Of a stretch of DNA of 64,000 nt, positions 48,433-57,239 are shown piece by piece. Made by a program: the position numbers and the translations under genes. The notes below the pieces were generated by a model that made no database searches, had not been told where the DNA came from, and saw only the letters and a list, made by a program, of their open reading frames with translations. Every line of letters begins with the position of its first letter. Within the stretch, counting starts at the first letter, position 1. Origin of the DNA: JBEVJK01 sp040510195 (GTDB lineage: Bacteria; Pseudomonadota; Alphaproteobacteria; Rhizobiales; Rhizobiaceae); NCBI GenBank assembly GCA_040510195.1, contig JBEVJK010000017.1:27583-91582 (forward strand). The letters are read 5' to 3'.

Positions 48433-49839
48433 ATGGCTTACGACGTCGTCGTGATCGGAACAGGCCCGGGCGGCTATGTCTGTGCCATCAAGGCGGCCGA
48501 GCTCGGCCTGCGGACGGCCGTCGTCGAGAAGCGGCCGACGCATGGCGGCACCTGCGTCAAGGTCGGCTGCATCCCGTCCAAGGCCTTGCTCCACGCCTCC
48601 GAGATCTTCGCCGAAGCCGGTCACTCCTTCGCCGCACTGGGCGTCGACGTCGGCACGCCCAAGCTGAACCTCGAGCAGATGATGGCCCACAAGGAGCAGT
48701 CGGTCTCCCAGAACACCAAAGGCCTCGATTTCCTCATGAAGAAGAACAAGATCGAGGTGCTGCGCGGCACCGGCCGCATCATGTCGCCGGGCGTCGTCGC
48801 GGTGACCGGCGCCGACGGCAAGATCGAGGAGGTGCCGACGGCCAACATCGTCATCGCCACCGGCTCCGACGTCGCCGGCATCCCCGGCGTGAAGGTCGAC
48901 TTCGACGAGAAGGCGATCGTCTCGTCGACCGGCGCCCTGGAGCTCGCCAAGGTACCCGCCACGATGGTGGTGGTGGGCGGCGGGGTGATCGGGCTGGAGC
49001 TCGGCTCGGTCTGGGCGCGGCTCGGGGCCAAGGTGACGGTGGTCGAATATCTGGATTCCATCCTCGGCGGCATGGACGCCGAGGTGGCCAAGCAGCTCCA
49101 GCGCATGCTCGGCAAGCAGGGCATCGAGTTTCGCCTGTCGGCCAAGGTCACCCGCGTCGAGCGCACGAAGAAGGGCGCCAAGGTGACCTTCGAGCCCGTC
49201 CAGGGCGGCGCCGCCGAGACCCTGGACGCCGAGGTGGTGCTGGTCGCCACCGGCCGCCGTCCCTACACGGAAGGGCTCGGGCTGAAGGAGGCCGGCATTG
49301 CGGTCGACGAGCGGGGCCGCATCGAGACGGATGCGCATCTGCGCACCAATGTCGAGGGAATCTACGCGATCGGCGACGCCATCGCCGGGCCGATGCTCGC
49401 CCACAAGGCGGAGGACGAGGGCGTCGCGGTCGCCGAGACGATCGCCGGCCAGGCCGGCCACGTGAACTACGAGGTCATCCCCAACGTGGTCTACACCAGC
49501 CCCGAGCTGGCGTCGGTGGGCCGCACCGAGGAGGAGCTGAAGAAGGCCGGCATCGCTTACAAGGTCGGCAAGTTCCCGTTTTCGGCCAATGGGCGGGCGC
49601 GCGCCATGCTGCACACCGACGGCTTCGTGAAAGTCCTCGCCGACAAGGCGACCGACCGGGTGCTCGGCGTCCATATCCTCGGCTTCGGCGCCGGCGAAAT
49701 GATCCACGAGGCGGCGGTGCTGATGGAGTTCGGCGGCTCGTCCGAGGATCTCGCCCGCACCTGCCACGCCCATCCCACCATGTCGGAAGCGGTCAAGGAG
49801 GCGGCCCTCGCCGCCTTCTTCAAGCCGATCCACATCTGA
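48433..49839 (+). CDS. lpd: Dihydrolipoyl dehydrogenase (E3)
   Basis: FAD-dependent E3 of the 2-oxoacid dehydrogenase complexes. It has 468 residues. The FAD site is VIGTGPGGYVCAIKAAELG. The redox-active disulfide is C41/C46 in GGTCVKVGCIPSKALL. The NAD site is VVVGGGVIGLELGSVWARLG. The FAD-binding AIGDAIAGPMLAHKAEDEG follows. The active-site histidine is near 447 in CHAHPTMSEAVKE. The start is taken as the ATG at 48433; a GTG two codons earlier is in frame. It is the last gene of the unit, 28 bases from the convergent LysE-type gene, with no clear terminator between. Certain identification; the lpdA-type paralog for pyruvate dehydrogenase is not in this window. Confidence 0.98.
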   Translation: MAYDVVVIGTGPGGYVCAIKAAELGLRTAVVEKRPTHGGTCVKVGCIPSKALLHASEIFAEAGHSFAALGVDVGTPKLNLEQMMAHKEQSVSQNTKGLDFLMKKNKIEVLRGTGRIMSPGVVAVTGADGKIEEVPTANIVIATGSDVAGIPGVKVDFDEKAIVSSTGALELAKVPATMVVVGGGVIGLELGSVWARLGAKVTVVEYLDSILGGMDAEVAKQLQRMLGKQGIEFRLSAKVTRVERTKKGAKVTFEPVQGGAAETLDAEVVLVATGRRPYTEGLGLKEAGIAVDERGRIETDAHLRTNVEGIYAIGDAIAGPMLAHKAEDEGVAVAETIAGQAGHVNYEVIPNVVYTSPELASVGRTEEELKKAGIAYKVGKFPFSANGRARAMLHTDGFVKVLADKATDRVLGVHILGFGAGEMIHEAAVLMEFGGSSEDLARTCHAHPTMSEAVKEAALAAFFKPIHI

Positions 49840-49867
49840 TCATCGACGCGACTTCAGTCCAGGCGCC

Positions 49868-50482
49868 TCACGCGCTGCGCGCGGCGATCGCTGCTGCGGC
49901 GCCGGCGAGCGTGCCGGCGCTGACGCGGTTGGCGATCTGCATGGCGCGGCGGCTCTTCAGGAGCTTGCGCGCCTGGGCGGCGGCGAGCACCCAGGCGAGG
50001 TCGATCACCACCAGCACCACCGCCATGGTCGCCGTGAGCTCGGCCCAGCCGACCAGCGTCACGCGGCCGAGGTCGATGATGGTCGGCAGCAGCGCCAGGT
50101 AGAACATCATGATCTTGGGGTTGCCGAGCGTCACGGCCATGCCGGCGAAGAACAGCTTCGCCGGCGCCCGCTCCTCGGGCAGGGCGCCATCGGCGGCCGC
50201 CGGTGCCGTCCACATCCGATAGGCGAGATAGGCGAGATAGGCGACGCCGGCCCATTTCAGCACGACGAAGGCAAGGTGGAAGGTCTGCGCCACCACCGCA
50301 AGGCCGAACACGGCGAGCGACAGCCAGATGGCCTCGCCCACCCACATCGCCAACAGGAAAGGGAACACGTCGCGGAAGCCGCGCGCCACCACGCGGGCGA
50401 CCAGCGCCGCAATGCTGGGACCCGGCGACCCGGCGGCCACCAGCAGCGCGCCGGCGAAGATCAGGAGAGACGTCGTTTCCAT
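49868..50482 (-). CDS. LysE/RhtB-family amino-acid exporter
   Basis: A 204-residue inner-membrane protein of the LysE/RhtB exporter family, with about six hydrophobic segments. The family opening is present as FAGALLVAAGSPGPSIAALVARVVARGF, containing the GPG/SPGP turn. Segments LKWAGVAYLAYLAYRMW and the middle VTLGNPKIMMFYLALLPTII are typical. The C-terminal helix ends AAIAARSA. The ATG at 50482 has a GAGGG site. It lies 65 bases downstream of the bipA region's divergent neighbours and convergent with lpd. The exported substrate (threonine, homoserine lactone, leucine or other) cannot be told from sequence. Confidence 0.92.
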   Translation of the reverse strand: METTSLLIFAGALLVAAGSPGPSIAALVARVVARGFRDVFPFLLAMWVGEAIWLSLAVFGLAVVAQTFHLAFVVLKWAGVAYLAYLAYRMWTAPAAADGALPEERAPAKLFFAGMAVTLGNPKIMMFYLALLPTIIDLGRVTLVGWAELTATMAVVLVVIDLAWVLAAAQARKLLKSRRAMQIANRVSAGTLAGAAAAIAARSA

Positions 50483-50547
50483 GGCGGCAACCCTCGAGAC
50501 TGCGGCCGAAGGATATAAAGGATCCGCCCGATCACGCCAAGGGGCGC

Positions 50548-52374
50548 TCAGGCCGCGCCGCTCACCCGCGTCTTCTCGAACCGCTTGCGCTCATGCGGAT
50601 CGAGGTAGACCTTGCGCAGCCGGATCGACTTCGGCGTCACCTCGACAAGCTCGTCGTCCTGGATCCAGGCGAGCGCCCGCTCAAGCGTCATGCGAACCGG
50701 CGGCGTCAGTTTCACCGCCTCGTCCTTGCCGGCGGCCCGGATGTTGGTGAGCTTCTTGCCCTTGAGCACGTTGACTTCGAGGTCGTTGTCGCGCGTGTGA
50801 ATGCCGACGATCATCCCGCCATAGACCTTGACCCCCGGGTCGATCACCATCGGCCCGCGATCCTCGAGGTTCCACAGCGCGTAGGCGACCGCCTCGCCCG
50901 GCTCGTTGGCGATGAGCACGCCGTTGACGCGGCCGCCGATCTCGCCCCTGTAGGGCTCGTAGGCATGGAACAGCCGGTTCATCACCGCCGTTCCGCGGGT
51001 GTCCGTCAACAGCTCCGACTGATAGCCGATCAAGCCTCGAGTCGGCGCATAGAAGACCAGCCGCTGCCGGTTGCCGCCCGACGGCTTGAGCTCGACGAGC
51101 TCCGCCTTGCGCTCCGACATCTTCTGCACCACGACGCCGGCATGCTCCTCGTCGACGTCGACCACCACTTCCTCGACCGGCTCAAGAAGGGCGCCGTCGT
51201 CGCCCTTCTTCATCACCACGCGGGGTCGCGACACCGCGAGCTCGAAGCCTTCGCGGCGCATCGTCTCGATCAGCACGGCCAGCTGCAGCTCGCCGCGGCC
51301 GGATACGTAGAAGGAGTCCTTGTCAGCCGATTCCTCGATCCTGAGCGCCACATTGCCTTCCGCTTCGCGCAGCAGGCGGTCGCGGATGACGCGGCTCGTC
51401 ACCTTGTCGCCCTCGGTCCCGGCAAGCGGCGAATCGTTGACGAGGAAGGACATGGTGACCGTCGGCGGGTCGATCGGCTGGGCAGGCAGCGGCTCGGTCA
51501 CAGAGGGGTCGCAGAACGTGTCGGCGACGGTGCCCTTCTGCAAGCCGGCGATGGCCACGATGTCGCCCGCCGCGGCATCGTCGATCGGTTGCCGCTCCAG
51601 GCCACGGAAGGCCAGGATCTTGGAGACGCGGCCGTTCTCCAGCAACGAGCCGTCATGATGCAGGACCTTGACCGCCTGGTTGGGCTTGACCGAGCCCGAC
51701 TCGATGCGCCCGGTCACGATGCGCCCAAGGAACGGGTTGGCTTCCAGGATCGTGCCGATCATGCGGAACGGGCCGCTGCCGACCTTGGGCGCCGGAACGT
51801 GCCTCAGCACCAGGTCGAACAGCGGCGCCAACCCGTCGGTCCGCGGCCCTTCGGCGTTCTCGGCCATCCAGCCGTCGCGGCCGGACCCGTAGAGGATCGG
51901 GAAGTCGAGCTGCTCGTCGGTCGCGTCGAGCGCGGCAAACAGGTCGAACACCTCGTTGACCACCTCGACCGCGCGGGCGTCCGGCCGATCGATCTTGTTG
52001 ATGGCCACGATCGGCTTCAGGCCCACCTTGAGTGCCTTGCCGACCACGAACTTGGTCTGCGGCATCGGGCCTTCGGCGGCGTCGACCAGCACGATCGCCC
52101 CGTCGACCATGTTGAGGATGCGCTCCACCTCGCCGCCGAAATCGGCGTGTCCGGGCGTGTCCACGATGTTGATGCGCGTGTTCTTCCACTCCACCGACGT
52201 CGCCTTGGCGAGGATGGTGATGCCGCGCTCCTTCTCCAAGTCGCTGGAATCCATGGCCCGCTCGGCGACCCGCTGGTTCTCGCGGACCGAGCCGGACTGC
52301 TTCAGAAGGGCGTCGACCAGCGTTGTCTTGCCATGATCGACATGGGCGATGATCGCGATGTTGCGAAGGTTCAT
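50548..52374 (-). CDS. typA: Ribosome-associated translational GTPase BipA/TypA
   Basis: EF-G-like GTPase that binds 70S ribosomes and affects 50S assembly and stress responses. It has 608 residues, the standard length. The G1 loop AHVDHGKTTL is near residues 10-19, switch region MDSSDLEKERGITI follows, DTPGHADFGGEVER is G3 and AINKIDRP is G4. Domains II and III follow, including VNGVLIANEPGEAVAYAL. The unique C-terminal domain has LKGKKLTNIRAAGKDEAVKLTPP and ends with DPHERKRFEK. The ATG at 52374 has no strong ribosome site. The gene is divergent from the cyclase, with a 222-base intergenic region. Certain identification. Confidence 0.98.
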   Translation of the reverse strand: MNLRNIAIIAHVDHGKTTLVDALLKQSGSVRENQRVAERAMDSSDLEKERGITILAKATSVEWKNTRINIVDTPGHADFGGEVERILNMVDGAIVLVDAAEGPMPQTKFVVGKALKVGLKPIVAINKIDRPDARAVEVVNEVFDLFAALDATDEQLDFPILYGSGRDGWMAENAEGPRTDGLAPLFDLVLRHVPAPKVGSGPFRMIGTILEANPFLGRIVTGRIESGSVKPNQAVKVLHHDGSLLENGRVSKILAFRGLERQPIDDAAAGDIVAIAGLQKGTVADTFCDPSVTEPLPAQPIDPPTVTMSFLVNDSPLAGTEGDKVTSRVIRDRLLREAEGNVALRIEESADKDSFYVSGRGELQLAVLIETMRREGFELAVSRPRVVMKKGDDGALLEPVEEVVVDVDEEHAGVVVQKMSERKAELVELKPSGGNRQRLVFYAPTRGLIGYQSELLTDTRGTAVMNRLFHAYEPYRGEIGGRVNGVLIANEPGEAVAYALWNLEDRGPMVIDPGVKVYGGMIVGIHTRDNDLEVNVLKGKKLTNIRAAGKDEAVKLTPPVRMTLERALAWIQDDELVEVTPKSIRLRKVYLDPHERKRFEKTRVSGAA

Positions 52375-52556
52375 GATGCGCTACTCGGGGAAGTGACGGG
52401 CGCCGACCAGGGGGCGCAAGCCGATTTTCTGGCGCTCCTTACAGCTTTTCTCGCACCTGCGAAAGGGGCCGGGCCGGCGCCGGGCGAAAGGGTGCCATGC
52501 GCTTGGCGCATCGCTCGCCGTTGACCTGCCTGGAAATGGCGGGTTTAGGTTGAGAC

Positions 52557-52577
52557 GCCGCGGCATCCTGCCGCGGC
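52557..52577 (+). promoter_or_regulatory. Short perfect hairpin in the 5' leader of the cyclase gene
   Basis: GCCGCGGCA (52557-52565) pairs perfectly with TGCCGCGGC (52569-52577) across a three-base loop. It ends nine bases before the GGGAG ribosome site and 19 before the GTG start, so it would shape the start region of the mRNA. A TTGACC (52521) with TTTAGG (52544) at 17-base spacing is a possible promoter just upstream. Confidence 0.5.
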
Positions 52578-52596
52578 AGGCGAACGGGAGTCCGCC

Positions 52597-54333
52597 GTGA
52601 AGGCCACGCGTTCCGCACCCACCCCCGGCCGCGCTGCCGGCCGCCTCTCGGAGGCGGGCTTGCGCCGGGCCCGCCTGCTCTCCGGCCTGGTGCTGATGGC
52701 ATTCACGGCGCTGCATCTGGTCAATCACGCGCTGCTTCTCGTATCGCTGCCGGTCGCCGAGGCGGCGCGTCCGGTCTTCCTCTTCGTCTGGCGCAACCCG
52801 GTCGGCACGCTTGTACTGTACGGCGCAGCCGCGGTGCATCTCTCGCTGGTCCTGCTCGCGCTCTATCGGCGCCGCACCCTGGTGATGCCACCCCGCGAGG
52901 CCCTGCAAGTGGGGCTGGGCCTGCTCATCCCCGTGCTGCTGGCCGAGCATGTGGTCGGCACTCGGGTCTATGAATCGCTGACCGGCATTCATGTCACCTA
53001 TGCCTTCGTTCTCAACGCGCTCTGGGTTGCCACGCCGGCGACCGGCGTGCGGCAGGCGATCGCGCTGGTGGTGATCTGGACGCATGGCTGCCTCGGCATC
53101 TATTTCTGGATCCGCTTCCGGGCATGGTATCCCCAATGGGCGCCCTGGCTGCTGATCGCCGCCGTGCTGGTGCCGGTCCTGGCGCTGCTCGGCTTCGCAG
53201 AAGGCGGCCGGACGGTGGCCGCGTTGCCGCCCTTCGAACCGTCGCCGCCGGTCGCCCCCGAGGTGATCGAGGCCGGCCTCCTCGCAAAGCAGCGGCTGGT
53301 TCGCGTCATCTACATCGTCTTCCTGGCGCTGCTCGCCCTGGTCCTCGCAGCCCGCATCCTTCGCATGTGGCGCGAACGCCGCAACCTCTTGGAGATCCGC
53401 TATTCGAGCGGCGAGGTGGTGCGCATCGCCAGGGGCCACAGCGTGCTGGAGGCAAGCCGCATCGGCGGCATCCCGCATTATGCCGTGTGCGGCGGCCGTG
53501 GCCGATGCTCGACCTGCCGCATCAAGGTCTCGGACGGCCTCGATCGACAGCCGTCGCCCGGAGCGATCGAGCAGGCGACTCTCGCCCGCATCGGCGCCGA
53601 GCCCGACGTCAGGCTGGCCTGCCAGCTTCATCCGGTCACCAATGTCGGCGTTACGCCGCTCCTCATGCCGGAGGGGCGGCGCGCCGCCGCGGCGCTGGCG
53701 GCACAGCCCGCGACCCCCGGCCGCGAGCAGGAGGTGGCGATCCTGTTCTGCGACATCCGCGGCTTCACGGCGATCGCCGATCACCGTCTCCCCTTCGACA
53801 TCGTCTTCCTGCTCAACCGCTATTTCGCCGTGATCGGCAAGGCGGTGGAGCAGGCCGGCGGCCGCTTGGACAAGTTCATCGGCGACGGCGCCATGGCGCT
53901 GTTCGGCGTCGGCACCACGAATGTGGAGGCCTGCCGGCAGGCGATCGCCGCCGCCGCGGCCATCCTCGTCGACCTCGACCGGCTGAGCGGCGAGCTGAAG
54001 GAGGAGATCAGCACCCCGCTCAAGGTGGCGGTCGGCATCCATGCCGGGCCGGCGATCGTCGGCGCGATGGGCTACCGTTCGGTCATGGGCGTCACCGCGA
54101 TCGGCGACACGGTCAACGTCGCCAGCCGGCTCGAGGCGGTGGCGAAGGAGTTCGACGCCGCAGTGGTGATCTCCGAGGTCGCGGCTCTGCTGTCGGGCTT
54201 CGACCTCTCCGCCTACGAGATGCGCAACGTCGAGATCCGCGGCCGCGCCGATCCGCTGCACGTCAGGGTGGTCCCGCAGGGCGCAAGGCTGGACGTCAAG
54301 CCGAGATCGCATGCGGCCAGCGCCGCCGAGTAG
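52597..54333 (+). CDS. Membrane-anchored [2Fe-2S]-linked class III adenylate cyclase
   Basis: A 578-residue fusion. Residues ~25-255 form a membrane anchor with about six to seven helices and conserved-looking histidines at 40, 44, 81, 118, 132 and 163. These resemble heme-ligating residues of SdhC/FrdC-type anchors. Residues ~265-345 form an adrenodoxin-like ferredoxin domain with cluster cysteines at 298, 304, 307 and 342 (CX5CX2C). Residues ~375-560 are a class III cyclase catalytic domain with metal aspartates D386 and D430, adenine-binding K426, T500 in the second base-recognition position (class IIIb), and transition-state N507 and R511. A known relative by layout is S. meliloti CyaC, a quinone-responsive redox-regulated cyclase. 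The start is a GTG at 52597 with a GGGAG site. It is divergent from bipA. cAMP synthesis is well supported; redox gating is inference. Confidence 0.9.
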   Translation: MKATRSAPTPGRAAGRLSEAGLRRARLLSGLVLMAFTALHLVNHALLLVSLPVAEAARPVFLFVWRNPVGTLVLYGAAAVHLSLVLLALYRRRTLVMPPREALQVGLGLLIPVLLAEHVVGTRVYESLTGIHVTYAFVLNALWVATPATGVRQAIALVVIWTHGCLGIYFWIRFRAWYPQWAPWLLIAAVLVPVLALLGFAEGGRTVAALPPFEPSPPVAPEVIEAGLLAKQRLVRVIYIVFLALLALVLAARILRMWRERRNLLEIRYSSGEVVRIARGHSVLEASRIGGIPHYAVCGGRGRCSTCRIKVSDGLDRQPSPGAIEQATLARIGAEPDVRLACQLHPVTNVGVTPLLMPEGRRAAAALAAQPATPGREQEVAILFCDIRGFTAIADHRLPFDIVFLLNRYFAVIGKAVEQAGGRLDKFIGDGAMALFGVGTTNVEACRQAIAAAAAILVDLDRLSGELKEEISTPLKVAVGIHAGPAIVGAMGYRSVMGVTAIGDTVNVASRLEAVAKEFDAAVVISEVAALLSGFDLSAYEMRNVEIRGRADPLHVRVVPQGARLDVKPRSHAASAAE

Positions 54334-54395
54334 CTCTCACCGCATCGTCAACCAACTGCTTTTCCACGCGAAATTGTCGCAAAGTGAATGAACGT

Positions 54396-56453
54396 TCAAT
54401 TGAGTCCACGCTTCTCCATCATCGCTTCGGGACTCGGCATCCGGCCTCGGAACGCCAGATACAGCCTTTCGGGGTCCTCCGAACCTCCGGCGGAATAGAT
54501 GTTGTCCTTGAGTTTGCGTGCCAGCCCGGGGTCGAAGAAATTGCCGGTCTCCTCGAAGGCCGCGAAGGCATCGGCATCGAGCACTTCGGACCAGAGATAG
54601 GAGTAGTAGCCCGCCGAATAGCCGTCGCCGGAGAACACGTGAAGGAAGTGCGGTGTGCGGTGGCGCATGATGATCGCCGACGGCATGCCTAGCTCGGACA
54701 GCGTTTCGGCTTCGAAACGAAGCGGGTCGTCCGGAGCTTCGGCGCGGGAGTGGGCGCGCATGTCGAAAAGCGCCGACGCCGCGAACTCCACCGTGGCGAA
54801 GCCGGCGTTGAAGGTGCGCGCCGCTTTCATCTTGTCGATCAACGCCTTTGGCATCGGCCTGCCGGTCTGGTGGTGGCGGGCGTGTTTCTCCAGGATCTCG
54901 GGTACGGTGAGCCAGTGCTCGTAGAGCTGCGAAGGCAGCTCGACGAAGTCGCGCGACACCGAGGTGCCCGACACCGACGGCCACGTCACCTCGGTGAGCA
55001 TGCCGTGCATGGCGTGGCCGAACTCGTGGAACAGCGTCTTTGCCTCGTCGAGCGACAAGAGCGCCGGTTCGCCTGCCGGCGGCTTGGCGAAGTTCATCAC
55101 GTTGTAGATCACCGGGCTTGACCCGTCACCGAGCCGATAGCCCGAGCGGAGCGCGCTCATCCAGGCACCGGAGCGTTTCGAGGGCCGCGCGAAATAGTCG
55201 GCTACGAAGGTGCCGCGAGGGCTGCCGTCCGCGTCGAGCACGGCGAAAACGCGGGCATCGGGATGCCAGGTGGCGATGCCGTGCTGCTCCTCCATCCGGA
55301 TGCCGAACAGGCGCTCGGCGACGTCGAAGCAGGCGGCGATCACATTGTCGAGCTTGAGGTAGGGCTTCAGCTGCGCCTCGTCGAAATCGAACGTCTCGGC
55401 CCGGAGCTTCTCGGCGTAGTGGCGCCAGTCCCAAGGCTCGATGGCATGGTTGTGACCGCCGGCCGCCGCCAACCGCGACAGTGCCGCCTGGTCTGCCGTC
55501 GCCTTGCTGCGCGCCCGCTCCCACACCGGGTCGAGCAGCCCGAAGACGGCGTCCGGCGTCTTCGCCATGCTGTCGTCGAGTTTCAGCTTGGCATAGCTCG
55601 CATAGCCCAGCAGGCGAGCCTTCTCGGCACGCAGAGCGAGCGTGCGCCGCACCACCTCGGTGTTGTCCGTTTCGCCGCCGTTCTGACCGCGCATCGCAAA
55701 GGCGCGGAACGCCTTCTCGCGCAGGTCGCGGCGCTCGGAGAAGGTGGTGAAGGGCTCGTAGATCGAGCGCGACAGCGTCACCGCATAGCGGCCGGGCCGG
55801 TCGCGCGTCTCGGCCGCCTCGGCCATGGCGCTGCGCAGGAAGGCGGGTACCCCGGCCAGGTCGCCCTCGTCGAGGAACAGCGCCCAATCCTTCTCGTCGT
55901 TGAGCACGTTCTGGCCGAAGCGAGCGCCGAGCGAAGCCAGCTCCTCGTTGATCGCCGCAAGCCGTTCCTTGTCCGGATCGGCAAGCCGCGCGCCGGCGCG
56001 GACGAAGTTCTTCCACGTCCGCTCCAGCACGCGCAAGGTCTCCGCAGCGAGGCCCAGCGCCTCGCGCCGGCGGTAGAGCGCGTCGATCCGCTCGAACAGG
56101 GCCGCGTTCATCGAGATGGCGGAGAAGTGCCGCGCCATCCTCGGCGCCATCTCGCGCTCGACGGCCTGGATCGCGTCGTTGGTGTGGGCCCCCGCGCGGC
56201 ACCAGAAAATCGAGGACACCCGGTCCAGCGCGTCGCCCGAGAGCTCCAGCGCGGCGAGCGTGTTGGCGATCGTCGGCGGCTCCTGCGAGCCGGCGATGGC
56301 GTCGATCTCGCGCTGATGGGCGGCCAGCGCCGCATCGAAGACGGGCAAGAAGGCGTCGTCCGAGACGGCGGTGAAGTCCGGCAGGTCGAGTGGCCCCGTC
56401 CAGCGGGTCAGCGGGTGGGTGGCGAGGTCGACGGTCGGTGCGGAAGCGGGCAT
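54396..56453 (-). CDS. M3-family oligopeptidase (oligopeptidase A/Dcp type)
   Basis: Zinc oligopeptidase of the thimet/M3 family that degrades short cytoplasmic peptides. It has 685 residues. The zinc motif HEFGH is at about 476-480 in TLFHEFGHAMHGML. The downstream glutamate ligand lies in SRDFVELPSQLYEHW, and the substrate-binding YEHW and GDGYSAGYYSYLWSEVLDADAF near the C-terminus are intact. The long helical N-terminal half is typical of the family. I chose the ATG at 56453 (MPASAPTVDLATHPL); the longer open frame into the carbonic anhydrase gene is an overlap, not this protein. Ribosome site is poor. Follows the carbonic anhydrase gene after 92 bases. Dcp versus OpdA specificity cannot be fixed from sequence. 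Confidence 0.93.
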   Translation of the reverse strand: MPASAPTVDLATHPLTRWTGPLDLPDFTAVSDDAFLPVFDAALAAHQREIDAIAGSQEPPTIANTLAALELSGDALDRVSSIFWCRAGAHTNDAIQAVEREMAPRMARHFSAISMNAALFERIDALYRRREALGLAAETLRVLERTWKNFVRAGARLADPDKERLAAINEELASLGARFGQNVLNDEKDWALFLDEGDLAGVPAFLRSAMAEAAETRDRPGRYAVTLSRSIYEPFTTFSERRDLREKAFRAFAMRGQNGGETDNTEVVRRTLALRAEKARLLGYASYAKLKLDDSMAKTPDAVFGLLDPVWERARSKATADQAALSRLAAAGGHNHAIEPWDWRHYAEKLRAETFDFDEAQLKPYLKLDNVIAACFDVAERLFGIRMEEQHGIATWHPDARVFAVLDADGSPRGTFVADYFARPSKRSGAWMSALRSGYRLGDGSSPVIYNVMNFAKPPAGEPALLSLDEAKTLFHEFGHAMHGMLTEVTWPSVSGTSVSRDFVELPSQLYEHWLTVPEILEKHARHHQTGRPMPKALIDKMKAARTFNAGFATVEFAASALFDMRAHSRAEAPDDPLRFEAETLSELGMPSAIIMRHRTPHFLHVFSGDGYSAGYYSYLWSEVLDADAFAAFEETGNFFDPGLARKLKDNIYSAGGSEDPERLYLAFRGRMPSPEAMMEKRGLN

Positions 56454-56545
56454 GACGGTTCTTTCGGGAGGCTGGAGCTTGACGTTGCAGCCGATGTAGG
56501 ACGCCAGGACGCCGGTCGCAACCGCTTCCGACCGGCCGTGAAGGC

Positions 56546-57190
56546 CTAGTCGACTTCGGGGCGCTCGAAGTCGCCGGTGTCGCGATTCATCACCCAGAGC
56601 TCGCCCGTCGATATGTCGAACCAAGCGCCGTGCAAGCTGAGCCGTCCCTTGCCTTCCAGGATGCTGACGCAAGGAAAGGTCCTGAGGTTGGCGATCGAAT
56701 AGCGGATGGCGATGCGTTCCAGCGCGGTCTGCCGCTCGCCGGCCGTCATCATCGCGTTGCTGGCCACGGCGTCGGCGGCCGGCGCCACCAGGCTCATCCA
56801 TTTGCCGATGAAGTCGCCGGGCGAGAGCGGACCCGCCACCGGGTCGAGCGCCGCACGGATGCCGCCGCAACGGCCGTGCCCCATGACGACGATGTGCTTG
56901 ACCTTGAGGCTTTGCACGCCGAACTCCAGGGCGGCCGAGGTGGAATGGTACTCGCCGTCGGGGGCATAGGGCGGCACCAGATTGGCGACGTTGCGCACCA
57001 CGAAGAGCTCGCCCGGGCCGGCATCGAAGATCGCCTCCGGCGCCGAACGCGAGTCGCAACAGGCGATCACCATCGTCTCAGGCGTCTGCCCGTCGCGTGC
57101 CAGCTCGCGATAGCGACTCGAATCGGCGGCATAGCGCCGCCGCATGAAATTGCGGTAGCCGACGAGGAGAGGCTCTGGCAGGTGCGACAT
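56546..57190 (-). CDS. Beta-carbonic anhydrase
   Basis: Zinc enzyme that interconverts CO2 and bicarbonate in the cytoplasm. It has 214 residues, normal for the beta class. The zinc ligands are C45, H105 and C108 (ACCDSRSAP and VVMGHGRCGG). The catalytic Asp46-Arg48 dyad is present. VVRNVANLVPPY and the C-terminal LHGAWFDISTGEL are typical. The ATG at 57190 (MSHLPEPLLVGY) gives the conserved start; upstream open frame to 57307 is not conserved-looking. It lies between DUF429 and the M3 peptidase on the minus strand. Certain class assignment. Confidence 0.97.
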   Translation of the reverse strand: MSHLPEPLLVGYRNFMRRRYAADSSRYRELARDGQTPETMVIACCDSRSAPEAIFDAGPGELFVVRNVANLVPPYAPDGEYHSTSAALEFGVQSLKVKHIVVMGHGRCGGIRAALDPVAGPLSPGDFIGKWMSLVAPAADAVASNAMMTAGERQTALERIAIRYSIANLRTFPCVSILEGKGRLSLHGAWFDISTGELWVMNRDTGDFERPEVD

Positions 57191-57239
57191 CGCGCCGACC
57201 AAACAGCAAAGTGCCGCCCCGTTCAATGGCTTTCCGCGC

